From: Nymphaea colorata
Lineage: Eukaryota; Streptophyta; Magnoliopsida; Nymphaeales; Nymphaeaceae
Reading direction: 5' to 3'
Assembly: GCF_008831285.2 (NCBI RefSeq)
Contig: NC_045151.1
Coordinates: forward strand, 6,959,682-7,023,681
Length of the DNA: 64,000 nucleotides
Each line of letters opens with the position of its first letter. The first letter of the stretch is position 1. This document shows, one piece after another, positions 48,951 to 60,007 of the stretch. Made by a program: the position numbers and the translations under genes. Under the pieces are notes generated by a model. It worked only from the letters and a program-made list of their open reading frames with translations, was not told where the DNA came from and made no database searches.

Positions 48951-49335
48951 GAGAAAGGGGTTATGGTTAAAAAAAAAAGAATGTTTGAACATAGAAGCAT
49001 ATAGTGATGTTGATTATGTAGGATCAGTAAATGACATGAGATCTACTATAGGTTTTTGCTTCCATATTAGAAGGAATCTTATTTCTTGGAGGAGCAAGAA
49101 ACAGAATGTGGTTGCTAGATCGAGTGTTGAATCTGAATATAGGGCGATGGCTCAAACAACGGCTGAAATGTCATGGGTCAAATCAGTGCTTCTAAAATTG
49201 AGAATGTCAGTGAAACTTCCTATGAAGATGTATTGTGATAACAGAGCTGCTACATACATTGCAAATAACTTTGTCTTTAACGAGAGGATGAAACACATTG
49301 AAGTCGGTTGCCATTTTGTTCGAGACTTGGTATAA
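48951..49335 (+). pseudogene. copia RNase H region
   Basis: Continuing the open frame: EAYSDVDYVGSVNDMRSTIG, ISWRSKKQNVVARSSVESEY, then MYCDNRAATYIANN and MKHIEVGCHFVRDLV. The three acidic residues of the fold (D, E, D) are present. The Asp usual in HIEVDCHF is Gly. A stop near 49333 interrupts it before a KALPIEDF-like tail that ends about 49470. Confidence 0.9.
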
Positions 49336-49477
49336 GAAGGAGTCATTAGCACGATTCATGTTTCTTCTGAAGATCAATCAACTAATATGTTTACTAAGGC
49401 TCTTCCCATTGAAGATTTCTTGAGAGGATATAACAAGCTGAGTATCACTGATATCTATGCTGCAACTTGAGGGGGAG

Positions 49478-49656
49478 CGTTAAAGTTTTCTAAAGTCAAT
49501 TTAAGTCTTTCTAAAATATTAGAAAGCGGACAAAGGTCGACTTATTGTTTTAGCACATTTTAGTAGAGACAAATTGTAAATATGTAGTCAACACCCTAAT
49601 ATGAGATTAGGGTTAGGTGAGAAAAAAAGGAAACCTTCTCTCTCTCTCGTGCAACA
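49478..49656 (+). repeat. copia 3' LTR
   Basis: 179 bp. The first base is changed (CGTTAAAG instead of TGTTAAAG) and it ends GTGCAACA. Several differences from the 5' LTR are G in the 5' copy and A here. Confidence 0.92.
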
Positions 49657-49661
49657 GAAAA

Positions 49662-50105
49662 GAATATTGACAATTAAAGGTCTTATTCTACACAGAAGAA
49701 AGTATTTCCATGTTTGTTTCATTGGACATATTTTGAAGTTGATTGACCAATAAGGTATGTGAGATCTACATGAAGCAATTTCGAAAATTCGAGAAAACAT
49801 AAAGTTTGTGAAAAATATTCCCCAAAAGATTAAATAGATTCATTGATTATGTCGGAAAACTAGGATGAGTAAATGAAAAATTATTATATGATGTGCCTAC
49901 TCATTCGAATTTACCTTTCTAATGCTTAAGTATGCTTTATATTACCAGAGACTTTTGAATATTTTGTGGTTATTGATACTAATTGCATAGATTAACCTTC
50001 GACGGTAAACAAAAATTGTGCAAATTCTTTTTGTCATTTTTTAAAGATATTTTTATGATGCAACTAATGTTTTCTCTTTCATTAAGAATGTAATAGCGCA
50101 ACAAC
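49662..50105 (+). pseudogene. hAT transposase, continuation after the copia insertion
   Basis: Directly after the copia target duplication the frame resumes with a KYFHVCFIGHILKLIDQ block (family F-H-RC-AH-LNLIV). AISKIRENIKFVKN and later FYDATNVFS-like residues follow. Stops and shifts interrupt it. The C-terminal dimerisation domain (hATC) was not found; sequence changes to the GCAAC-rich margin at about 50105. Removing the insertion and one copy of GAAAA keeps the reading frame continuous. Confidence 0.7.
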
Positions 50106-50917
50106 AAGACTATTAGCAACTGCTCATATTGTAGCCAATAATCTTATTGGCAACGGCCTCTGCCCTAGCGATTAGCCGCCGTTGTCCTATGTAGTATTGT
50201 GAATTGCTTTTTGGGAGTTGCCAAAAAGCTTTTGGCTGACATTTTAGAAATATCGAGGAAAATGTTATATTATTTACAAGCAAATATACCACATAATGTG
50301 AGAACATGAAGAAATAGAAAAACCAACCAGAAAAGGAAACATAAGGTAACATGTGAACTTAATGTCAAACTAAAATACTTCTTAGTAATAAAGTGAAAAT
50401 AAAAAATTGTTAAACTACAACAATCCATTCTGGAGACTGATATAGGACAAATCAATCTTTTACAGAAGTGTGCTAATAGTGAATTTGCCAGTTGAGAAGA
50501 GGAATAAGTTATGGAAAGGGAAACTGCAAAGACACTGATGGCAAAGGCGGAGCAAATCCACCCTAAGATCTGCAGCCAGTTGCCTCATTGGAGAAGAGAT
50601 GGTACAATATTGGAGCGGCAGCCACATTGAGCAACAACAACAGCTTCATTGTCTTGATCTGCGAGTCCATTTAACCACATCCACTATATATATACACACA
50701 CACACACAAAGTAGACAAAGAAGGATTAAGACAAAAAAAACAGATAAGAGGCATACCATTCTTGAACCATGCATATGCTGATACTTTAAAGGGTTTTCAA
50801 ATACCACTTAGTGATATCTTCACTAAGAAAGGTCTTTCAGGATTTGGGTCATATTAACATTGGTTTATAAAGGCTGATCAGAATGAGAGTAAGAAAAAGA
50901 ACAAGCTTTGTGTATAC

Positions 50918-50996
50918 CTCCAGCAACAATGGTAGTTTTCATGGCCTTACACCTGCAATTATCATCATATATGTCCAACTTCAGCACCAACTTTTG
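50918..50996 (-). pseudogene. HMA (heavy-metal-associated, HIPP-type) exon fragment
   Basis: After a TTTTTCAG acceptor the minus strand encodes QKLVLKLDIYDDNCRCKAMK then TTIVAGG, ending at a GTATAC donor. This fits the first half of the HMA fold in the plant HIPP group with the KVVLKLD-DDK---KAMK pattern, which bind metals or act as chaperones. No MxCxxC site is present, as in many of that group. A downstream stretch near 50570-50670 could be a decayed second half (VDS--MDMK block). The first exon was not found. Confidence 0.45.
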
Positions 50997-50999
50997 CTG

Positions 51000-53050
51000 A
51001 AAAACAGAATAAAAAAGCGAACAATCACCAGAAAACAAAACCAAAAGCACATGAAAAGTATACAAATACATAATGTAATTAACCTACGCATCTTTGAAGC
51101 AAAAAACTGTAGATCCTTGCTAGAATTCTTGAGAACCAACAAGTCTTAGATCATCAAAGATTTTAGATATATGGCAATTGAATGCCCCCTACTTCAAATG
51201 CATTAGGAGATTTTGTGTCCAAGGGAAAGCAACTGAAAACTTTTTCTTACATACAGTGGCTCACCTAAATTGAAGCATGAATAAGGAAACAAAAAGGAGT
51301 ATGTTGGTGCTTTCTGGAAAGATTAAAGCAACCAATCACAGATGATAAAAATGAACAAGAGAACAATAGATCAACAGAATCTTCACACAGTGATCAGCTA
51401 ACAGAAATACATTAGAAGATGTCAGCAATGCTCTCTCTCTCTCTCTCTCTCTGTGTGTGCCTGCATAATGTGAACATGTTATGTATTTCTTGATCTCATT
51501 TACTACCGAACGTGTTATTACAATAAACTGTTTTTTTACTTGTTGAACATCACATAAGCAAGCCCAAAAGGCTAACACTTTTTGAACATGAAAACATATA
51601 GCTTGTACAAGTCTTAAAAAGCTAACAGTATTTATCTGCTAAATCAAATTCAGCTAACCAGCAACTGTAATTTGTGAAACTGATTAACATAGTTAAGGCA
51701 GATTAGATTAAGATATCACTCTCTCTTGTAAGATCTGACTTTTTTCTTTTGTTGGTTCAGCATGGGCCCGTGATAAGACAAGCCTATCGATCACACATCA
51801 AAGAACTCCACTCATGGTTGCGAGAAAACCAGAATAGCAGGTGGTTGTAGCAAACGCAAGTGATTGACCACAATCATGAAGATGTTGATCCTTCCATCCT
51901 CAGGAATATTTGACGTGAACAAAACAATATTTTCTTGCCAAATTTCAGGCTAAGTTGACAACCGCCACATCTGCAAATGTTGTATTGCAATAGGTTACTG
52001 TGTATACTAAAGATAGAGAATACAACCTCTTGGAACTTCATAAAAGAAACAATGCTGCCTCCAGTGCTTTATTGTCATGGTTACACATGTTAAGGGATGA
52101 GTAATTAATACCAAGGAACAAGTGATTCTAACACAGAGATTTAAGTACCTCTAATGGACCATCTTTCTAAAGGGAGGCATCTGTTGAATACTCGTCTGGG
52201 ACCTCCTCTTGATTATGATGAACACAAATAGGATAATCTCGTACTATGCTAGATCCTGGATTGTAACAAAACACCTTTCCAACCTGCACCAAGAAGTAAC
52301 CTGTATCTGCTCAATGTGCTTGTTGATTGTCAACTTAAGATTTTCCAGTAGCAACAGCCGTATCTGATCAATTGAAGAAACAAAAAGTAAAGTGCCAATC
52401 CCAGCAAGTGTCAATCAATATCAATCTCTATGTTTGATCAATCAAACTGTTTTACTTAATCATTGGATAGCAATGAAAAGTTATATAGACTGTAAATGAC
52501 AAGCCATCAATATCAAGAAATACAGAATCAAGATTCATAAAGCAGATTAATAAAGATTGCCAATAATTGATGTTGATGACTCACCAACCCCGTTTTCATG
52601 GTTTAGGCTGCTCCCATTTCGCTCAATTAAGTTTATCTACATGGACCTTTCAATTTTTGGAACACCTCAACAATCAACATATGTTCTCTATATAGATAAG
52701 AGACTCAACCATAGAAATGACTTGAATGAAATGTTGAAACAAACTGCATGGTAGCTTCAACATATAGAATTGTCCAGTAATAAACTATTTTGAAAAACTT
52801 TTGAACCAAATAACTTGCCTTTCTATTAGGCTAATGCCTATATCCAATCTGCCTAATTCACCCCTCTATTTTCCTCGCACCCTATCTAAATGATGTATCA
52901 GACTTATGCTTGACAAGCCAAGCAAAAAACTGTACTATGCACCATGAGCAAAATATGAATATTTAAAATTTGTCATGAGAATAGATTACACAATAGAACA
53001 TATGTATATAATTAAACTAAAATCAAATTAATAAGAATATATATATAAAA
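51000..53050. other. Region with no gene recognised
   Basis: AT-rich sequence with a CT microsatellite at about 51430-51452. Nothing else could be identified on either strand. Confidence 0.4.
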
Positions 53051-53178
53051 CAACCTTCTTCATATATAATGTGCCAGTTCTCTCTCTCTCTAGTCTCTCT
53101 CTCTATATATATATGGATATATATATAGAGAGAGACTAGAGAGAGAGAGAACTGGCACATTATATATGAAGAAGGTTG
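53051..53178. repeat. Near-perfect palindrome with 62-64-bp arms
   Basis: The arms 53051-53114 and 53117-53178 are inverted copies around a GG centre, including AACCTTCTTCATATATAATG, GTGCCAGTTC, CT/GA repeats and TA repeats. The only difference I find is a 2-bp change in CT repeat length. With almost no spacer it would extrude as a cruciform and is expected to be unstable. A TA microsatellite (about 53180-53202) follows. Confidence 0.9.
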
Positions 53179-53563
53179 TTATATATATATATATATATAT
53201 ATTTGTGCCATATATAGCAACTTGTTACATTCACAAGCCAAAACAAGAAAGTACTAAACAAAGCAATAGTTAAAAACTTAAAATCTACCTCTAGGCTTCC
53301 ACCTTCTTGATATCTTTCAAATAGTACATTTGGATCTAAAAACTAGAAATTTGGAAAGATAAGAAAGTTTGATTCCATGTTTCATGGAATTGGTAATCCA
53401 ATACATAGGTGTGGTGGAACTAAAAATGTTTTTCTTAAAAAAAAATCATAAGCATCCTAGATAAAAGGAAAGAGTGAATTTACTCAATGACATGATCTAA
53501 AAGTATTTTTCTTTCAAGTTTCAACTAAACAACAGACATCATCTAGAAAAAGTAGAAAACAAG

Positions 53564-53785
53564 TTATAATTGTTCACATTCATGAGGAGGCCTCTTGTTT
53601 TGATGCAAGCGTGCTTCTAGGTCCTTTGTTAGGAGACAATGGCCCTCTTCATCACTGGTATCAAATATCCACATCTAGAAACAAATAGAAAAACTTGTTT
53701 CAGTTAATAGACTTGAAAAGAAAATAGAGAAGCCAAATATACCTGATCTTCTTTCAAACGCAAGATATGTAGTTTCATGCACACA
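53564..53785 (-). pseudogene. Two orphan exon-like stretches, protein unknown
   Basis: The first (about 53743-53785) encodes MKLHILRLKEDQ before a GTATAT donor. The second (53564-53674) begins after TTTCTAG and encodes MWIFDTSDEEGHCLLTKDLE then ARLHQNKRPPHE, ending in TAA. They join in phase 0 without a stop. The look is that of a real gene's C-terminal end, but I do not recognise the family. Upstream exons were not found. Confidence 0.35.
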
Positions 53786-54539
53786 TGTTTTATTGCATAT
53801 CAGAACACATATAACCCATTTCTATGGAGCTACAAAGTTTCTGTTGTATGTATTTTTGCTTGTTTGCCCTTGAGGACTTGTATATGTAATTATGCATATA
53901 ATTAATGCCACGACCATGCTTTTGCAATAGAATATCATCAGAGCATTTCAACTCATTTGCTCTATTCACACTCCTTTCTGTCCCTGTTCCTACTCTCTTC
54001 TTACATAACCTAAGAAAGAACAAAAAAGATATGTTTTTCGACAAGAACAAAAATATTTCTGGCATAAATTAATTCAAAACTTGATTCTTATAAAATCAAT
54101 CCCATGTCCATAAATTTCAATTTGATTGGGAAATTAAGCAGACATGCACATTTCTCGTAAAAAATGTGGAAAAGCGGTAAGACAACATGAATAGCCAAAC
54201 TCAAGAAGTAATGCTGCCAATTTTCTTTTAGTTCCCACCTTTTGCTATTTCTGGAGTACCCGAATCATTCAGATATAGATGAAGTCAATACCTGGAAGCA
54301 TGTACTCAGTTTTAGTTTCAGGGTAAAAATGATTGGGAGGCATAGGCAATTTTGACGTGCTACTTTCAAATATATTCACTACTTATTTCATACAGTCTAA
54401 CAAGTGGATTCGATTGCATGCACCACAAGGCTGTAGAGGTGACCTTCGAATTTCACCTCATCCTTCTTCAATGCCTTGAAAATTCTGATTCTTAGAAAGA
54501 GTGTCAAGAATCCCTAGAGGAAACTTGGTCCACTAGAAA

Positions 54540-55040
54540 CATCCATCAGTGGGACCAATTCTTTCATCCCAAGCATTCCTATCAGCAACATTCCAAAGCT
54601 ATAAACATCGGATTTATGTGAGACATGCCTGAAATTGCCATAGAATACCTTAAGAGCAACGTAACCACTTGTGCCTTTGCTTCTGTAATAGTTATAATGC
54701 TTTGCTCCTTGAATATGATTTTGCTAGACCAAAATCAGAAATCTTTGGTGTATAGTGATGGTCCAGAAGAATGTTATGTGGCTTGACGTCAAAGTGGATG
54801 ATGCTTTGAGCACAACCTTGGTGTAGGTACTCAATTCCCCTGGCAATGCCTAGTGCTGTATCATATAACCTTTCTGGCCTGAACATGCAACGATCTGCAA
54901 TTACGGTGTTTGTAATCTTCTCAAGTGAACCATTTGACATGAATTCATACACAAGTACCCTTCAAGACCCTTCAAAACAGAAGCCAAGGAGGCAAATCAC
55001 ATTGAAATATATTTGGCTAGTTAGGTATAAATGTAACAGC
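54540..55040 (-). pseudogene. Receptor-like kinase fragment (LRK10L/PR5K type)
   Basis: The minus strand encodes NVICLLGFCFEGS, a [16 protein letters not shown], then [39 protein letters not shown] and, after frameshifts, GTSGYVALKVF and HKSDVYSFGMLL. The catalytic loop (HFDVKPHN) and DFG are intact, but the APE motif is ALK and the Arg before LVYEFM is a stop (CGA to TGA would explain it). The [10 protein letters not shown] and [10 protein letters not shown] wording is typical of leaf-rust-10-like receptor kinases. Extracellular and membrane parts were not found. Confidence 0.75.
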
Positions 55041-58000
55041 ATGGGATGCCTAGGATCTGTTAGCTGAGAACACAAAGTTCATGTCTCAACATTGAAGTTA
55101 TTAAAAAACATAAAAATCACTCTTCTGGGATGACAAATGGACTAGGAGCAAATCATGGCATGAAAAGGTTAACAACATCTGTTTTACCACCTTGGGCTGT
55201 AGGTATTAGAATGCATACTTTTGAGTTATATGGTCATTAATAGAAACTAGGAAATGGGAGATCACTAAGGACCATTGAGAAATTCTAACCTGTATGCCTG
55301 AAAACATATGTGTGCATGAAAAATAAATGCATATACACATACAAGTAGATACACACAAACACAGGCTTAAAGGACTGGAATCATATGCTAAAGCATGTGA
55401 CTGATCAAATTAATGGGCTGGTGAAGGACATGCAGTAATTGCTTTGTCCATTCCATATGCTAAAGCATGTGACCGATCAAATCAATGGGCCTTTGATCAG
55501 TTTAGGGATAGTTTGATTTATGTCTGAAGAGCGTATAAGGAAAGAAATGAAAAATATAGTGATACATAAGATCATTTTTTCTATTTGAGAACCCAATTAA
55601 GGATACAAACAAAAATTAAGACCGAGCCTAAAGCATAACACATACCTTAGGATAAACCAAGTTCTAATTCTAGGTTACATATTCTTTGGATGTGGATAAA
55701 CTACATAAGATGATCTAGATAAAGTAGTCGAAGTTGAACGTTCCCCACGATCCAAAGACTGCCAAACTGACCTGATCGTGTCTTTTTCTTAATCTATATT
55801 AGCAAGTCAAGAGAAGAATTTTATTAGGTCACAGAAGGATCCCGACAAAACAAAAAGTAGGAGAACTTATAAAAACACAAGATGATATTAAAAAAAAAGT
55901 CATTTTTCACGTCACGAGGCCTATAATGATGTTAAATGATGGAGTTCATGTAGCCAAAATATTGATGTTATGCCTGGGCATAAACATGTAGAGCAAAACT
56001 ACACCTAAGAAAGGAGAAGAATAACAAGGAGTGGGAGGAGAAAATAGACTTCCATTTGTTAATCTACTTATAACACTATTAAGCTGCATACCACCTGCAA
56101 ACAACTCAGGCACAAACTTGTTACATGGGAAAGAAATAAAGTCATCATACATGTTTGACTGTGACATTAATGAATGAAAACCACTTCTTCATGTTGTAAT
56201 CTTTGAGGGGAAGTAAATCAAAATCAAACTGAACAGGTATGGATGAGTATAAAATAAGTTTTGTAGTTATTTCCTTGCATAATGAGGATATGAAAGAATA
56301 AAGAAAAGGAAACCTGACAAGTCTTCAACAGACCACATCTATCTCTGTTATCTGATTATCTCCTCAAGTTCTGGAGCCTGCCTGCTCCTTTCTTTCTCTT
56401 TCGTTTTATTATCTTGATCTAAGGGAATAGTCATAGTATTTGGCTTAACACGACAATTAGAAAGCCTGAAAAATGAAATATAAGAGAACATTAGACTGAT
56501 TAAAATTTGTTTCAACATGCTGTCCTCATTTCTACATTCATGTTTTAGTTCTCCTAAATAATTTAATATACTTTACATTTTCTACAACACTTGACCAAAA
56601 ATCTCCAACTTGTGGCTGTCTAGCATTACAAATTCCCAATAATTCAAAAGCATGAGATACATAGCTCAATTTTGGTTAAAAACATCAACAAGAAAGAAGT
56701 GTTAAACCATACTTGAAAGATGAGGCAAATTGTCACCCAACCAATTCAACGTGCAACTTGAAGCTAGCTACTTTATCGCCCACTTTGATTTTACGTTTCT
56801 GTGAGATATATACACGAATCATTTCTGGCATCAAAGGGTATACCCAAAACAAGTAGTGGAAATAGAAAAGCCAGCAAAACCACATGTATGTTATTGTCCA
56901 TTACAATAAAACACGTGTTAAAAGATCCAAACTGTGACTCAAGGCGAAGAACCTAGAACCATGATGCCATACAAGCAAAAAAGGAAGGGGAAACAGAGGA
57001 TTGGTGCAATGTGATTGATTAGCAAGAGCGAAACAGAGATATCAAAACAAGGAAGGGGCAGACCGAGCAGCCTCTATGTGCCCGATGCAGCTATGGCTGC
57101 TGCGTTGGCTGTCCCGGTGCAGCTATTACTGCTGCTGTGAAATGGCGATGTACCTAATGTCGACCACATTGTACCTAATGCGGGCCAATGCTCGCTATTG
57201 ATCTGCACTGCACCTCGTTGATGTTTGAGTCCTTGATGCAGATGTTATACGCATCAGCCATGGCCCATTTATGCACGTATAGTGATAGAAAGAAAGAGAA
57301 AGAAAGAGGATCATCTTACCTAATAACGATGGTGGCGACGTGCTGCCCCAACACTCCCTATCGTGAAGGGCTTCAGGAGTTTCTAGATTCTCATCGCCAT
57401 ACTGTAATCCACAGATTCTTCATCGTCATCCTCTACAACACGATCTGGAGCTTGAGTGCGCCGGATCTATCATCTATATTCACCAGCTCTTCGGGCTCTC
57501 GATGGCGTGCTCCTCTTTGGCTCTTTGTTTTGCTTCCCCTCCCTCTCGACTTCTTGATGGCCCCTTCTGTGTATGTGTCTTGAACCTTCTCTCTCTCACT
57601 CTCTCTCTCTCAACAAAAAGTGGTGTGCTCTGTTTCTCTCTCTCAACCACCAAAAACTCTCTCAACCAAAAATACGGCTCTCTCACTCTCAACCAAAAGA
57701 TGGCTCGCTCTTTCTCTCTCTCTCTCTCTCAAAAAAATGGCGAGTGAATATAAGGACTCATCCACGACGGCTAATGCGGCAAGCAACAATCATTGCAGAC
57801 GAAACAAATTGTTGTAGCGTAGCAACTAAGATTTATGCACATTTGCATGAGCATCTCTTTCCCAAAATGAGTATATAATATCTTTAACACATAAAATGAA
57901 AGAAAATTTTGACAAATATTAAAAAAATTATAATGTCATATTTGCAATTGCTGTCGTTTTAAACTTCGACAAATTGAATGATGATGATGGAAGAGAATAA

Positions 58001-59491
58001 TTTAAAAATATTAAAATCAGCCTTCATAAATTGTATATTAAATAAAAAAATATGCATTCTACAAGTCAAAGATGATCTTCAATTGCAACTCTAATACTAG
58101 TAATCTTGTATCTCAAATTGATTTCAATAGGTAATATATAAATTCTTTCTCTGCCAATTACTTCATTTGGATTTACAAGTTGATTTGAAGAACAAACTCT
58201 ATGAAGTTTAGAGTGGTGAAGAATTTGACATACATTATGGTGAAAGGAAAATGAAAACAAGTACCAACTTTTATCAAAGATGGCTCAAGATGTCTTGGCC
58301 ATTCCATTATCTACACTTGCATTATAGTCTGCATTCAGTATAGTAGAAAGAGTTGTTAACGACTATAAATGCTCAAGCACTTCTCAAACTATTGAAGTGC
58401 TAGCTTGCATGCAAAGCTGGTTCAAGATCAAGATAATGATTTATGTGAAAAGGTAATATGTTTAATATTTGTCTAATCAATTAACCCTTTTCTTATGGTA
58501 CTAACGTGATTAGGATCATGTTTTTGCAGTTTATTGAAAGTAGAATATTCTTTTGGTGGTGAAGCAAAATGTTGTGCAATATAAAATATTCTCATGGTAT
58601 GTTTTTTTTATCATACGTTTTATGTATTAACTGTTTAATCTTTTTATACATGTTTTTTCCCACGTAAAATCTTGTTTTGCAGTTGATTGGAAGTGGGATA
58701 TCTTTTTTGGTGAAATAGCAAAATGATGCAGCATATAGTATGATATATATTTTGTTATCATATGCTAAGACTTATGTATATATCTGTTTAGTTCACATCA
58801 TTTATGCTTTTTTTTTAATGTTCGTGTGTTTTTGCAGGTAATAAGAAACGAAAAAAGATCTTAACTATTCCTCCAGAGTTTAGAAGAAATGAATAAAAAA
58901 TCAAAAGGGATCTCAAGTATTATTTTAGAGTTATTTAGAACATGGGAGAAATGAATAAAAGATAAAAAAGGATTTTATTTTTGTGTTTGACAAATTCGTA
59001 TAAAATTTGATTACTATTTTGGTTCTAAAATTCAAATGTCTAATTAATTTATCATTTAATTCGATTTATTTGCCAAAAATTTTAGTTTTAAGTATGTGAA
59101 AAATATTCATTTATTGAGATTTATGTGAATAAAGGATGTGTACGCATGATATTCAATTTTGAATGTGATTCTTACCATATTTTTCTCATATTCAAGTATG
59201 TTTCAAAGATTTAGATTTGAATGTGGTTTATATCATATTTTTGTCAGATTCACGAACATGATATTTCAATAGCTTCATGAATCATGATTCATCACCTCAA
59301 TAGCTTTCTTGATATTGTTGTGGGAGATATACATCATAATCTATGTTGCAAGGTCATATTAGATGAGGAGTATGACTCATCTATGGTGCAGTTTGTTGTA
59401 GACGATGAGCTTATCAGGGGAGAACTTGTTAGATCTTAATGAATTTGAGTTTGTTTTTAACGAACAACAATGTGATTTTGTAAAGTCAATG
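55041..59491. other. Region with no gene recognised
   Basis: AT-rich, with short frames only. From about 57590 to 57731 it is full of CTCTCTCAACCAAAA-type repeats. The frames over these repeats (up to 131 codons at 57188-57583) are low-complexity and unlike known proteins. Confidence 0.4.
55383..55491. repeat. Direct repeat of about 38 bp, two copies
   Basis: CATATGCTAAAGCATGTGAC followed by GATCAAAT-AATGGGC occurs at about 55383 and 55455 with few differences. Its core, ATGCTAAAGCAT, is itself palindromic. Confidence 0.85.
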
Positions 59492-60007
59492 ATAGGGCTC
59501 GAATTGGCCCGATAGACCCGGGAATGAAATGGCCCAAAATTTTCCCTAGGTGGTTATTGGACACCAGGTCCAACCCATGACACATTTAATCTGGGCCAGG
59601 TCAGTCCAGATTTAAATATGCTGGTAATGGGCGGGCCGATTGGAGACCAATTTGGGTCTGGAAACTGTTTCCAATTAACGCTGGGGCGTGGGGTCGGGTA
59701 CCCGGTACCCAGCCCGACTTGGGCCCGAAAAAAGGAATCGGGCCAGTCCGAGTGGGACCAATTGAGCCCGGTTCGGCCTGATAAAATTTTTAATACATAT
59801 TTTATTAATATATATATATAATTATAATAATTTATTACAATTAATTATATTTATATATTATTTTATATTAAAATATATGTTTTCAAATTTAATCGGACTG
59901 GGCTCAGGTTTTTGGTGTCGAGCTAGGCCCGGGCCTAGGTTTCGGGAGTCGGGCCGGCCCGAGCCCGACTCCTTATTGGGCCAAGTTGGCCAGATGCCTA
60001 GGCTTAC
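59492..60007. mobile_element. GC-rich MITE candidate, hAT-like
   Basis: An island rich in GGGCC, GGCCCG and CCCGAGCCC with an AT-rich middle, in AT-rich surroundings. The left edge ATAGGGCTCGAATTGGCCC and the right edge (minus strand) GTAAGCCTAGGCATCTGG with TTGGCCC just inside are loosely inverted. Flanking 8-mers AGTCAATG and TTTCAATG match at six positions and may be a hAT-type target duplication. No coding capacity. Assignment is tentative. Confidence 0.45.

Larger units (their letters stand above)
44350..49656 (+). mobile_element. Ty1/copia LTR retrotransposon, complete structure, inactive
   Basis: The 5307-bp element has LTRs 44350-44570 and 49478-49656. Its primer-binding site TGGTATCAGAGCC (44571-44583) directly follows the 5' LTR, and a polypurine tract GAGGGGGAG (49469-49477) precedes the 3' LTR. 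A perfect 5-bp target duplication, GAAAA, lies at 44345-44349 and 49657-49661. Gene order gag, protease, integrase, reverse transcriptase, RNase H is that of copia. Many stops and frameshifts make it non-autonomous. By hand, the LTRs differ at roughly 8% of aligned sites outside the CT tract, so the insertion is old. Confidence 0.95.
43500..50260 (+). mobile_element. hAT-family DNA transposon remnant, interrupted by a copia element
   Basis: Transposase pieces lie at about 43697-44349 and 49662-50105, on either side of the copia insertion. Both outer margins (43560-43640 and 50098-50190) carry repeated GCAACA, GCAACT and GCAACGG words, probably subterminal motifs. Terminal inverted repeats and the 8-bp target duplication typical of hAT were not located, so the outer limits are approximate. 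Confidence 0.6.

Noticed and set aside
57188-57883. Overlapping frames of 65-131 codons in the CT-rich region
   Set aside because: They are produced by CTCTCTCAACCAAAA-type repeats, are low in complexity and overlap in several frames.
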